Assembly (NCBI RefSeq): GCF_001594145.1
Contig: NZ_LVCF01000032.1
Location: 11,804 to 75,803, forward strand
Length of the DNA: 64,000 nt
DNA from: Branchiibius sp. NY16-3462-2
Lineage (GTDB): Bacteria > Actinomycetota > Actinomycetes > Actinomycetales > Dermatophilaceae
Reading direction: 5' to 3'
In this document: positions 8,128-15,687 of the stretch, piece by piece
Layout: the number at the start of each line of letters is the position of its first letter
Position numbering within the stretch: the first letter of the stretch is position 1
Made by a program: the position numbers and the translations under genes
The notes under the pieces: generated by a model
Told to the model about the DNA's origin: nothing
Databases searched by the model: none
The model's input: only the letters and a program-made list of their open reading frames with translations

Positions 8128-9044
8128 GCACGGTCGACGCCTCCGGCGCTATCCACGGGTCCGACGGCAGGTTCGCTGGCCACGTCAGCTCCGAGTCGGA
8201 CGTGACCCTGGAGCAGCCCGTCGGGCCGCCAGCAGGGAGCCGCTACGTGACGGCGCAGCGTTCCGGGGAGACCGTGTACCTGACGGCCAAGCAGTACGGC
8301 GACAAGACGATGCTGTCCTGTTCGATCGAGCCGACGCCGGTCGCCCCAGGGGGCATTGACGACGTGCTGGGACGCGCCGCGGAAGACCCCACGCTGTCAG
8401 AGGTGGGCGTGACCGACCCGGAGCCAGATCAGCAGATGCTGCAGCGGGCGGCGTCCAGTGCCCGGCGGGCTTTCGACCTGGGCAATGCTGCTTGGGCGGT
8501 TCAGCGGCAGCAGCATGAGAAGTCTGCGATCGCCGCAGCACAGTATGTGCGGGCGTACTACCCGGACGCTGCCACGGTGACGTTCCGCGACAGCGACGAG
8601 TACGCCGACGACCGGTGGCATCCGCGGGAGGTGGTCGCCGCCGACGGCACAGTCTTGGAGGACGACCTGTGGGACACCGCCGCATACTCGGACATCGAAG
8701 GGGTGTCCGGCGGACTGGTCTACACCGAGGCGTCCATGTCGCCGCACTTCAAGGCCAGCGTCGGTTTCGGCGACGTGCGGCTGTTGACGATGAACATCGA
8801 CGGAGTGCTCAGGCCGGACGGCTCGGAGTACAACCGCGACACTAGCGTGCGGCGGATCAGCCCGTTCGTCGGCGGATACCTGGCCGCCCACGGCGAGGAG
8901 GCCGACAAGCAAACGGCCGTCAAAGACATGCTCACCGACCTACATCACTGGGCGAAAGCCAGCGACGTCGACCTCGACGCGGCCATGGCCGGCGCTTCCT
9001 GGATGGCCGATGAGGAAGACGCCGAATGGGGCGAAACCACATGA
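8124..9044 (+). CDS. Tagged protein F
   Basis: 306 residues from ATG 8124; the open frame extends further upstream, but this start carries the tag (SGAIHGSDGRFAGHVSSE) and a ribosome site. After the tag comes a compact strand region (VTAQRSGETVYLTAKQYGDK), a helical segment and the shared module YYPDAATVTFRDSDE...VVAADGTVL, followed by an aromatic and acidic C-terminal domain. Its C-terminal half has no counterpart in the other members, so the array varies by domain content behind a constant N terminus. Stop overlaps a mini-ORF. Confidence 0.7.
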   Translation: MSTVDASGAIHGSDGRFAGHVSSESDVTLEQPVGPPAGSRYVTAQRSGETVYLTAKQYGDKTMLSCSIEPTPVAPGGIDDVLGRAAEDPTLSEVGVTDPEPDQQMLQRAASSARRAFDLGNAAWAVQRQQHEKSAIAAAQYVRAYYPDAATVTFRDSDEYADDRWHPREVVAADGTVLEDDLWDTAAYSDIEGVSGGLVYTEASMSPHFKASVGFGDVRLLTMNIDGVLRPDGSEYNRDTSVRRISPFVGGYLAAHGEEADKQTAVKDMLTDLHHWAKASDVDLDAAMAGASWMADEEDAEWGETT

Positions 9045-9157
9045 GCACGGTCGTTACCGCCGGATTCCTGCGGCTCGCGACGCGTGTCCGCGCCCCGCAC
9101 ACCGAGCTGCGCTTGGCGCACGGGGCAACCCGACCTGGCCTGGAGGAGTCTGCATGA
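9041..9157 (+). CDS. Mini-ORF linking tagged genes F and G
   Basis: 38 codons beginning MSTVVTAGFLRLATR and containing LRLAHGATRPG. Overlaps the stop of F and the start of G. GGAGGAG before ATG 9154 is a strong ribosome site inside it. Confidence 0.5.
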   Translation: MSTVVTAGFLRLATRVRAPHTELRLAHGATRPGLEESA

Positions 9158-9813
9158 GCACGGTCGATGCGTCGGGTGCGGTCCACGGGTCCGACGGCAA
9201 GTTTGCGGGTCACGTTGCGGCAGAGTCTGATTCGTCTGTGATGCTGACATCGGCGGCAGAGGCGCAGCCGGATCACGACCAGTACGGGCCGTTGCGGGGC
9301 GACCTCGACCGCGTCATCGCTCAGCAGTTCGCTCACCTGTCGACAGCGCAGTTGCGCGCCAAGATTGAACAGATCAAGACCGCCAACAGTGACGACCCCA
9401 CCTACGAGTTGAACCGCAGACTCGCGACCACTGGCCAGTCGTTCCGGTGGGTTCGAGAGGGTCGTCGAGAGAAGATCGAGATCTACACACAGGGGGAGCC
9501 GGGCAAGCCGTACTACGTGCCCGCTGGCCAGCCGGTTCCCACAGAACGCACTGAGGTGGTGCGCCGCTTCAATGAAGCCGCCAGCAAGGCTGCGCGCGGC
9601 GAGTCGTTCACCGATTCCGACGCCGCCGACGTCGCGAGGTATCACGCGACGTACGGTCTGCGCGACTTCGCCGACGGCAAGCCGGTCCTGTCAGCCGAGC
9701 TCAAACACGCCACTCGTTGGCTGCGCAACCACCGAGTCGAGCAGCCTGAACTCGATGCTTTCGACGCCTGGGTCGACTCTAAGAATCCACACCCTCAAGT
9801 ACCTCAGACCTAA
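9154..9813 (+). CDS. Tagged protein G
   Basis: 219 residues from ATG 9154. Tag variant SGAVHGSDGKFAGHVAAESD, then a helical region (DLDRVIAQQFAHLSTAQLRA) and a domain with RWVREGRREKIEIYTQGEPG. The C terminus is helical (HATRWLRNHRVEQPELDAFD). It lacks the aspartate-rich module of C, D, E, F and H. A gap of 19 bases with AGAAGGGAC separates it from H. No function can be assigned. Confidence 0.65.
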   Translation: MSTVDASGAVHGSDGKFAGHVAAESDSSVMLTSAAEAQPDHDQYGPLRGDLDRVIAQQFAHLSTAQLRAKIEQIKTANSDDPTYELNRRLATTGQSFRWVREGRREKIEIYTQGEPGKPYYVPAGQPVPTERTEVVRRFNEAASKAARGESFTDSDAADVARYHATYGLRDFADGKPVLSAELKHATRWLRNHRVEQPELDAFDAWVDSKNPHPQVPQT

Positions 9814-9832
9814 GAGAAGGGACAGTCACGCG

Positions 9833-10711
9833 ATGACCACAGTTGACGCTTCGGGCGCGATCCACGCAAGCGATGGCAAGTTCACGGGACACATTGCAGG
9901 AGAGGCGGATTCGACGGTCAGCCTGTCGACCCCTGGTGGCGCGCAGCTCACCGACCGGCTTTCGCGTGCGGGTGAGGCGACCCTCGAAATGGAGTCGTAT
10001 CTGCTTGCGATGAGGGAGCAGATCAACGAGGAGATGGCTCGTCTCGCGGGCCGCCACCTGGCCCTGGAACGCGCAGAGGTTTCCTCGGCCAGTGGGCAAC
10101 CGGATGAGGCAACTCAGGCCGAGGTGACATACGAGTTCGACGGTGACGACTCGGTGGTTTGGATCGAACCAGAAGAGGATGGCGACCGAATCTCGCAACA
10201 GTTTTCGATGCCTGCAGACGAAGTAGGCGCGTTCCTGGATCGTTTTGCAGTGCCCGGCACGATGAACCACGACGCCGCCAGCGCACGCATTGACCTGGAG
10301 AAACTTCGGCGCGAGCTGGACACACCCGGCAGGCCGATCGACGTGGTGCACCGAGCCTCCAACGCGGGCACCGACATCGCCTCAAAGCGTGACCTGGAGA
10401 GCCTGCGGGACATGGTTCGGGCCGAGTGCCCCAGCGGCAGGTTCGTTGCTCTCCGCCGCCCGGACGGTTCCGACTACTGGCAGATCGACGCCGTGCTGGA
10501 TTCTGACGGGGCTGACGTGGACTTCGACCCCTGCCGGATGATCGGAAACGAACATCCTGAGTCCCTGGTGCAAGGGGCTGCCGAAACCGGGTTCGCGACA
10601 GCCTGGACGCAGTTCGGTGGCCGGGACGCCAGCCTCGAACCGGACATGGCGGACACTTGGGACAGCCTGTACGAAGCGGTCATTGATCTGGATGACCTTT
10701 CACGTCGCTGA
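9833..10711 (+). CDS. Tagged protein H
   Basis: 292 residues from ATG 9833, supported by the tag (SGAIHASDGKFTGHIAGEAD) and an upstream AGAAGGGA. Same order as C, E and J: coiled-coil-like helix (YLLAMREQINEEMARLAG), an acidic strand domain (VTYEFDGDDSVVWIEPEEDG), and the shared module CPSGRFVALRRPDGSDYWQ...VLDSDGADVD. Similar full length to E (290) and to J after repair of its frameshift (~291). Ends 27 bases before ArdC-like gene I, with the third GCCAACCAA box in the gap. Confidence 0.7.
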   Translation: MTTVDASGAIHASDGKFTGHIAGEADSTVSLSTPGGAQLTDRLSRAGEATLEMESYLLAMREQINEEMARLAGRHLALERAEVSSASGQPDEATQAEVTYEFDGDDSVVWIEPEEDGDRISQQFSMPADEVGAFLDRFAVPGTMNHDAASARIDLEKLRRELDTPGRPIDVVHRASNAGTDIASKRDLESLRDMVRAECPSGRFVALRRPDGSDYWQIDAVLDSDGADVDFDPCRMIGNEHPESLVQGAAETGFATAWTQFGGRDASLEPDMADTWDSLYEAVIDLDDLSRR

Positions 10712-10720
10712 CGGGAGTGC

Positions 10721-10738
10721 GCCGCCAACCAACAAGGC
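10721..10738 (+). promoter_or_regulatory. GCCAACCAA start box, copy 3
   Basis: GCCGCCAACCAACAAGGC, directly abutting ATG 10739 of the ArdC-like gene; identical to copy 2. Confidence 0.65.
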
Positions 10739-11776
10739 ATGACCACGGTTGACATCACAGGCGCAATCCACGGTGCTGACGGGAAGTTCGCTGGGCACAT
10801 TGCGGGGGAACCTGACGACGGACTGAGCTTGGAGCACCCGGTCGTTGCTGCCAGCCCGTACGCCGACCTCAAAGGCAAAGATCGGGTCGAGGCGATGAAG
10901 GCCGACCTGGAGAAGGCGGTCGGCGACCTGGTCGAGTCCGGGCAACTGGGTGCCTACCTGGACGCACGACGCGCCAACGGCATGTCTCGGTGGTCGACCA
11001 ACAACCAGATGCTGGCGGCGTTGCAAGTCGCGCAACGCGAAGGGTTGACCGAGCCCGATCAGATCTTCACCCGGATGGGGACCATCGACGCGCGCGGGTT
11101 CCGCCAGTGGGAGAAGGCTGGACGCGAAGTCACCAAGGGTCAGAAGGCTCTCTACATCCTGGGGCCGAACAAGAAGTGGATCACCGAGGAGGATCCGGAC
11201 CGCCCAGGCAAAACCCGCAAGAAGCAGATCACGGCGGGGTTCTCCGCGGTCGCGGTCTTCGAGGCCAGCCAGACCGAAGGCGAACCGATCGCCCAGCACC
11301 CTGCGAAGCCGTTCACCGGCGAGGTGGAGTCAGGCACCAGCAAGGCACTGCAGGACTTCGTTGCCTCGCGTGGGTTCAGCTACCACGAGGAGGAGATCGC
11401 CGGCTGCGACCCGGTCAACCTGACCGGCACCCTCGCGTACGTGAGCCCGACCAGCAAGAAGCTGGTCGTCGACTCGCGGTTGTCGGACACCCAGAAAGCG
11501 CAGGCGTTGGCGCACGAAGCAGGGCACATCGCGTGCGGACACTGTGACGGTGACGCACCGGACTACGCCTCGCACCGCGGGCAGATGGAGTCTGAGGCGG
11601 AGTCGTTCAGCTACATGGTGCTGCGGGAGCGAGGCATCGACGCCGCCCAACCGAACAGTTTCAGCCCGGGTTACGTTGCCGGCTGGTCCAAGGGTGACCC
11701 GAAGGCGGTCACGCAGGCCCTGGACAAGGCGGGTAAGGCGTTCAACGCGCTGCGTGACGAAGCGGGCTGGGAGTAG
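10739..11776 (+). CDS. Tagged ArdC-like antirestriction protein (zincin)
   Basis: 345 residues. Behind the tag (TGAIHGADGKFAGHIAGEPD, residues 7-27) lies an ArdC-type N-terminal domain (SRWSTNNQMLAALQVAQREG; GFRQWEKAGREVTKGQKALY), associated with single-stranded DNA binding, and a metallopeptidase-like domain with HEAGH near residues 259-263 and a downstream E (SEAESFSYMVL) that could complete a zinc site. In this family ArdC proteins of conjugative plasmids protect incoming DNA from restriction and at least one is reported to travel to the recipient with the transferred strand. That makes it the best functional clue for the tagged family. ATG 10739 follows a GCCAACCAA box. It is convergent with pseudogene J, 7 bases away. 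Confidence 0.8.
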   Translation: MTTVDITGAIHGADGKFAGHIAGEPDDGLSLEHPVVAASPYADLKGKDRVEAMKADLEKAVGDLVESGQLGAYLDARRANGMSRWSTNNQMLAALQVAQREGLTEPDQIFTRMGTIDARGFRQWEKAGREVTKGQKALYILGPNKKWITEEDPDRPGKTRKKQITAGFSAVAVFEASQTEGEPIAQHPAKPFTGEVESGTSKALQDFVASRGFSYHEEEIAGCDPVNLTGTLAYVSPTSKKLVVDSRLSDTQKAQALAHEAGHIACGHCDGDAPDYASHRGQMESEAESFSYMVLRERGIDAAQPNSFSPGYVAGWSKGDPKAVTQALDKAGKAFNALRDEAGWE

Positions 11777-11783
11777 TCCGCAG

Positions 11784-12660
11784 CTAGGACTCGGCCCCGC
11801 CGAGGTCGATCAGGTTGATGTCCCGCGACGCCCAGTCCGGCGTCGTGTCCGGCCAGTGGTCGCGGGCGATGTCTCCCATGTCCTGGATCAGTCCAGCCGT
11901 CTCGCTCTCGAAATCGTCGTCGCGAACGGAGGAGTCGGTGTGCCAACTCGGGTCGGCTTTGTCGCCGTACACCTGGTTCCCATCGGCGTCGTACAGTCCG
12001 TCCAGCACCGGGCCATCAGCATCGTTGAAGTACGCCACGAACCGGGCACGCGGGCACTTGTCTCGCACGTCGGTTCTCATCCGGGAAAACGACAACGTCC
12101 GTCGCTGCTGGTTGGCCGCATCGGCAACCTGCCACACGCCATCGGGCTGTTCCAAAGCACCCTCGCGACGCAGCTTTGCGACGTCTAGCTCCCACTCCTC
12201 ATCCCACACGTCCCCGTCGTCTGGGTCGACGGCGAACCGCTCGTAGAACCCGCTGAGTATGCGGCTGTTGGCCCAGACTTTCAGCACGGTTCGGCGGCCG
12301 ACGGGCGACGTAGACCGCGCGTTCGCCGTCTTCTTCATCGTCGGTGATCGATACCGCTGCGGTGTCGACCCGGGTGAGGTTCAGGTCGATTATTTCCGCG
12401 GCCGCCCACTCAGCAGTCATTTCCCGCACGAACAGTTGCGCATCCAGGCGGTCCATCTGTTCTTGGATCGCATTGCGCGCAGCACCGACCTCGCTGGTGT
12501 AGGCCCGGTGAGCGGCCAAGGCTGCCTGGTCGCTCAGCGGAATCGCCTGCGGTGTAAACAGACTGGACGAAGTCAGGGATATGTCGGGCTCTAAACCTAC
12601 GTGGCCGGTGAACCGTCCGTCACTGCCGTGAATCGCGCCCGACGCATCAACGGTAGTCAT
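11784..12660 (-). pseudogene. Tagged protein J, frameshifted
   Basis: Two minus-strand frames together make one member of the C/E/H subfamily: 12199-12660 gives the tag (SGAIHGSDGRFTGHVGLEPD), the helix and DTAAVSITDDEEDGERAVYV; 11784-12338 gives the remainder from about SRILSGFYERFAVDPDD through the module CPRARFVAYFNDADGP...LYDADGNQVYG to the end. The span of 877 bases is not a multiple of three, and similarity to E switches frame between about 12290 and 12320. This fits a single-base indel; sequencing error or programmed shifting cannot be excluded. The start is reached from a mini-ORF that overlaps it. Confidence 0.65.
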
Positions 12661-12772
12661 CCGAATCCTCCCTTGTTGCCTCGGGCGCCGCGCTGAGCTC
12701 GATGTGCGAGGTGTGATGACGGAGGCGATGCGGAGCGAGCCGGAGGAGTCCGGAAGCGTCGACGGTGCTCAT
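12647..12772 (-). CDS. Mini-ORF between tagged genes K and J
   Basis: 41 codons beginning MSTVDASGLLRLAPHRLRHH, close to the 6349 and 8002 mini-ORFs. Its start overlaps the stop of K. Unlike the others it overruns the next start (ATG 12660) by 14 bases. LSAAPEATR replaces the usual LRSAHEATR. Confidence 0.5.
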   Translation of the reverse strand: MSTVDASGLLRLAPHRLRHHTSHIELSAAPEATREDSDDYR

Positions 12773-13581
12773 CACAGATCCCCCTCGGCGTACATGTTCA
12801 TCAAGTCGCAATCGGGGTCGTCGGCGACAGCTTCGACGTACAGGTTGCCATCTTGAGGGTCCAGTCGAACACCGTGGCGCGCCAGCAGGTCGGGGGCGAG
12901 CTCCGAGGCTGGAATGTAATGGCCCAACTCGTAGTAGCTGCACTGGCCATCGGCGTCGATCTGTTGGGGTCCATCGCTGCGGTCGCGGTGGGAAACGCCG
13001 TGTTCGTACCACTCGACGCTGTCGGCGCTGATCCACGCAGCCTTTCCGCCGCTGCGGTGGAACTTCCCGTCGGAGTCGGTGAACTCGTCGGCGTTGCTCG
13101 CCAAGTAGCGGGTGTGCGTACCGCCTTCTGCGGCGTTGGTGATGAACGGCATCAGGGCGCCGGTGCGTGGGTCGGTCTCCTGCCGGACGACAGCGCCGTC
13201 ACGCATGATCCATGCGGTCGGTTGCCGGTCGAAGGTTTCCACCGGCAGCCCGATGTCGTAGTCATCGAACGCGTCCGGGTCGGCCGGCGTTGTCTGTCGC
13301 CACAGGTTGCCGTCGGTGTCGGTCCAGCGGACGTGCTCCTCACCTCGGACCGTGTCGATGTCGACGCGCCCGCCGGCCGCTTCGTGCGCGGCGTACAGCG
13401 ACTGGACGCGCGCCTGAACGGTGGTGTGGACCCGTTCCAACACGGTCTTGATTTCGGCTTCGCGCGCATTGGGTGCCAGTGGCTCGGCCAGGGCAACCGA
13501 CGAGGCTGGTTCGCTGGCGATGTGCCCCGCGAACTTGCCGTCGCTGCCGTGAATCGCACCCGACGCATCAACCGTGCTCAT
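12772..13581 (-). CDS. Tagged protein K: paralogue of B
   Basis: 269 residues. Tag (SGAIHGSDGKFAGHIASE) followed by AAHEAAGGRVDIDTV, a domain with DRQPTAWIMRDGAVV, and a C-terminal pair of MORN-like repeats (KFHRSGGKAAWI; HGVSHRDRSDGPQQIDADGQ). It matches B over most of its length but lacks B's TGGTPPHIVGG segment. Start ATG 13581 is preceded by GAGAGGAG and overlaps a mini-ORF stop. Organised as mini-ORF, K, mini-ORF, J on the minus strand: an inverted duplicate of the plus-strand layout. Confidence 0.7.
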   Translation of the reverse strand: MSTVDASGAIHGSDGKFAGHIASEPASSVALAEPLAPNAREAEIKTVLERVHTTVQARVQSLYAAHEAAGGRVDIDTVRGEEHVRWTDTDGNLWRQTTPADPDAFDDYDIGLPVETFDRQPTAWIMRDGAVVRQETDPRTGALMPFITNAAEGGTHTRYLASNADEFTDSDGKFHRSGGKAAWISADSVEWYEHGVSHRDRSDGPQQIDADGQCSYYELGHYIPASELAPDLLARHGVRLDPQDGNLYVEAVADDPDCDLMNMYAEGDL

Positions 13582-13682
13582 GCTGACTCCTCTCGGCCCG
13601 GTCGGGTTGCCTCGTGCGCCGAGCGAAGCTCGATGCGCGAGGTGTGATGACGAAGGAGTCCTGAGTCGTCAACAGTGGTCAT
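13578..13682 (-). CDS. Mini-ORF ahead of tagged gene K
   Basis: 34 codons, MTTVDDSGLLRHHTSRIE at the start and LRSAHEATRPG near the end; stop overlaps the ATG of K. Its own ATG abuts a GCCAACCAA box (13683-13700), which places the box before the mini-ORF rather than the tagged gene. Confidence 0.55.
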   Translation of the reverse strand: MTTVDDSGLLRHHTSRIELRSAHEATRPGREESA

Positions 13683-13700
13683 GCCCTATTGGTTGGCGGC
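13683..13700 (-). promoter_or_regulatory. GCCAACCAA start box, copy 4
   Basis: On the minus strand GCCGCCAACCAATAGGGC abuts ATG 13682 of the mini-ORF upstream of K. It begins a few bases after the stop of the lipoprotein gene. Confidence 0.6.
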
Positions 13701-13705
13701 GGAGC

Positions 13706-15004
13706 TCAGTTGCCGAGACTGGCGAACTGGACGGTTGTGTTGACCGTGACAGGGATCGTGACTGTGCCTGGGATGACCGGTGTGAGCGTGAAGGTTTGCG
13801 GCGTGGGCACGGCGCTGCTGGTGGTCCCAGGGGTGGGCGTCGCCGTGCTGGTCGGCGCTTCCGGAGTCGTGGAAGTGGCAGCACTGGTCGAGGGCGTCGG
13901 GGCGCTGGTCGGCGCCGCAGGTGTGACTGTGATCGTTGGAGAGGCGGTCCGGGGGTCAGTCGTGGTTCCGGTGTAGGTGACTTGCATCGACAGGGCGAGC
14001 GAAGCGTGCCGCGCCGGAGCAGCGAATACCAGCGTTGTCTGTTGACCGGTGACGGTCGCCGACCATGCTTTCGTGCCGCCCAGTCCGGCAGCGGTCACCT
14101 TCGGGGTGAGCTTGTACACCGCTGGATCGACGCCACTGAGCCGGTACGTTGCCGTGGTGGTTGGCAAGATGGTGACAACCGTCACCCACACGGTTCCCGT
14201 TGGGGCCCAGCCGCTTTCCGGGTTATAAGCGGACCGCGTGACCGACACGATGCCGCACGTCGCGTTGATCTGGACCCCGGTGCTGGAGTCGAACCCGGAC
14301 TTGATGGGCGGGCAACTGCCTGTGCCGACATTCGACAGGTTGTCGTAAAGGCCAGCCGCAACACCTGTAGTCAGCAGCCGGCCGGTGAACGGATCGTATT
14401 TCTGGACCAGGCCCGCGTACGTCACTTGCACGACAGCACTGGAGACGGCGCTGGCCGGGATCGCTACTACCGCTTTGCCGCCGCCGTTGAGGTTGCCCGC
14501 CAACGATATTGCGCGGCCACCGGCCAGCAAGGCGATCTTTGTGCGGGATGCGCTGGACGAGGCTGGTGCGTCGACGCCGGCGGTCGGTGCAGGCGCGGTG
14601 AACGTCCACCCGATAGGTAGCAGCGTGAAGTCCGACTGGCTGGGTGCGGCGCGCGTGGTCGAGGGGGTGCTCGTCGCGTCAGCCGCCGTGTACGTCCCGT
14701 TGGAGACGAAGTACGCCTTGGTGTCGCCTGTCAGGTAACTCGAAACGTTGCTGCGGTCGGCATAGAACGACCAGGACCCGTCCGGCGTGGACAGCTTCCC
14801 ACCCGCGCCAGCGTCCGCAAAAGATCCCTGGTAGGGCTCAGAAGACCACGCAGCCACCTGGATGGAGCCGTGCACGTTGGCGCCCGAAGTTTGGGTGACC
14901 GTCGCGGTGACGGTGCGCGTGGCGTCTGGTGCGCCGGAGCATCCAGCAACCAACGTTGCCGAAGCAATCAGAACCGCGGTGGTGGTCAGGAGGCGACTGC
15001 GCAT
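13706..15004 (-). CDS. Secreted lipoprotein, Thr/Ala/Pro-rich C terminus
   Basis: 432 residues. ATG 15004 lies exactly 6 bases after a GTCGCACCGT box (15011-15020) and opens a lipoprotein signal, MRSRLLTTTAVLIASATLV followed by AGC with the lipid-modified cysteine near residue 22. The mature part is Ser/Thr/Ala-rich with beta-rich domains and ends in a low-complexity Thr/Ala/Pro/Ser stretch plus a short beta segment, like a cell-wall spacer. The frame stays open upstream to 15319, but signal peptide and box favour 15004. Surface lipoproteins on conjugative elements may aid mating or exclusion; nothing here shows which. Confidence 0.7.
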   Translation of the reverse strand: MRSRLLTTTAVLIASATLVAGCSGAPDATRTVTATVTQTSGANVHGSIQVAAWSSEPYQGSFADAGAGGKLSTPDGSWSFYADRSNVSSYLTGDTKAYFVSNGTYTAADATSTPSTTRAAPSQSDFTLLPIGWTFTAPAPTAGVDAPASSSASRTKIALLAGGRAISLAGNLNGGGKAVVAIPASAVSSAVVQVTYAGLVQKYDPFTGRLLTTGVAAGLYDNLSNVGTGSCPPIKSGFDSSTGVQINATCGIVSVTRSAYNPESGWAPTGTVWVTVVTILPTTTATYRLSGVDPAVYKLTPKVTAAGLGGTKAWSATVTGQQTTLVFAAPARHASLALSMQVTYTGTTTDPRTASPTITVTPAAPTSAPTPSTSAATSTTPEAPTSTATPTPGTTSSAVPTPQTFTLTPVIPGTVTIPVTVNTTVQFASLGN

Positions 15005-15119
15005 GTTGGTACGGTGCGACGTCCGTCCGCTGGCGCAGCCGTCCGTCGACAAGTTTCGCCCGCCCGCGTTGCGCGCGAACAGACGAAACCGACTGCGACG
15101 TCCGTCCGCCCTGCAGCGG

Positions 15120-15484
15120 TCAGCCGGCGTTGCGTAACAGCGCCGCTTCGGCTGCCGCTCGGCTCGAACCCCGCCAACGGGCATGTTTCCAACGGTCTGC
15201 GCGGTGAGTGTGCGCGTCCAAGAGGCTGAGCGTGTCCGCAACCCACAAACGGCCAGAGCCAGTGATCGGGCTGGTCGGTGCCTGCTCGAAGCCCACCGGT
15301 CGGCCGTCGCGCTCAACAATGACGACGCCTGGAGCGTTCACCTGGACACGCCCCTGCGCGAAAAGACCGATCGAACCTTGGACGCCAGCCAACACGTACC
15401 AATGAACGCGCCGGCCACGGCAAATGCTAGGAGGAAGGTTGCTCCGTTCGGGGCACCACTAGCGGGAAGCATCGCACTGTTCAT
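15120..15484 (-). pseudogene. Small membrane-anchored protein, apparent frameshift
   Basis: A GTCGCACCGT box (15491-15500) stands 6 bases before ATG 15484. That frame encodes a good membrane segment (ATFLLAFAVAGAFIGTCWL) but stops after about 46 codons. A second frame, open from just upstream of 15395 to 15120, continues with strand-rich sequence (GSIGLFAQGRVQVNAPGVVI) and a charged helical end. Joining the two near 15395-15400 gives one protein of about 120 residues. A one-base indel is the simplest explanation; GTG 15395 could also be a separate start. Confidence 0.4.
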
Positions 15485-15629
15485 GTCGCTACGGTGCGAC
15501 GGGTGTGGACGCCGAGCTACCGTTCAACGCCTCGCCAGTACCTGCGTAGCCACCAAGCGGAAGCGAGGGTGCCCCGTCCTTTAGGGCGGGGGTGAATCGC
15601 GTCCGTGACGCGGACACTTCGGATCATCC

Positions 15630-15639
15630 GTCGCACCGT
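15630..15639 (+). promoter_or_regulatory. GTCGCACCGT box inside the TnpB element
   Basis: Exact box, 7 bases before an ATG at 15647 that opens a 14-codon reading frame (MRVMLSVPGDVVES) whose stop overlaps the GTG start of tnpB. This could couple tnpB translation to the element's box system, or be chance. Confidence 0.4.
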
Positions 15640-15687
15640 GTGGGGTATGAGGGTGATGTTGTCGGTGCCTGGTGATGTGGTGGAGTC

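Noticed and set aside
12853..13647. Long plus-strand open frames opposite tagged gene K and many similar antisense frames
   Set aside because: They mirror real genes on the other strand, lack ribosome sites or boxes and have the composition of GC-rich shadows; the tag and homology fix the coding strand.
15016..15101. Repeated GCGACGTCCGTCCGC upstream of the lipoprotein gene as a CRISPR-like or iteron array
   Set aside because: Only two copies and no regular spacing; no CRISPR arrays or cas genes were seen in the window.
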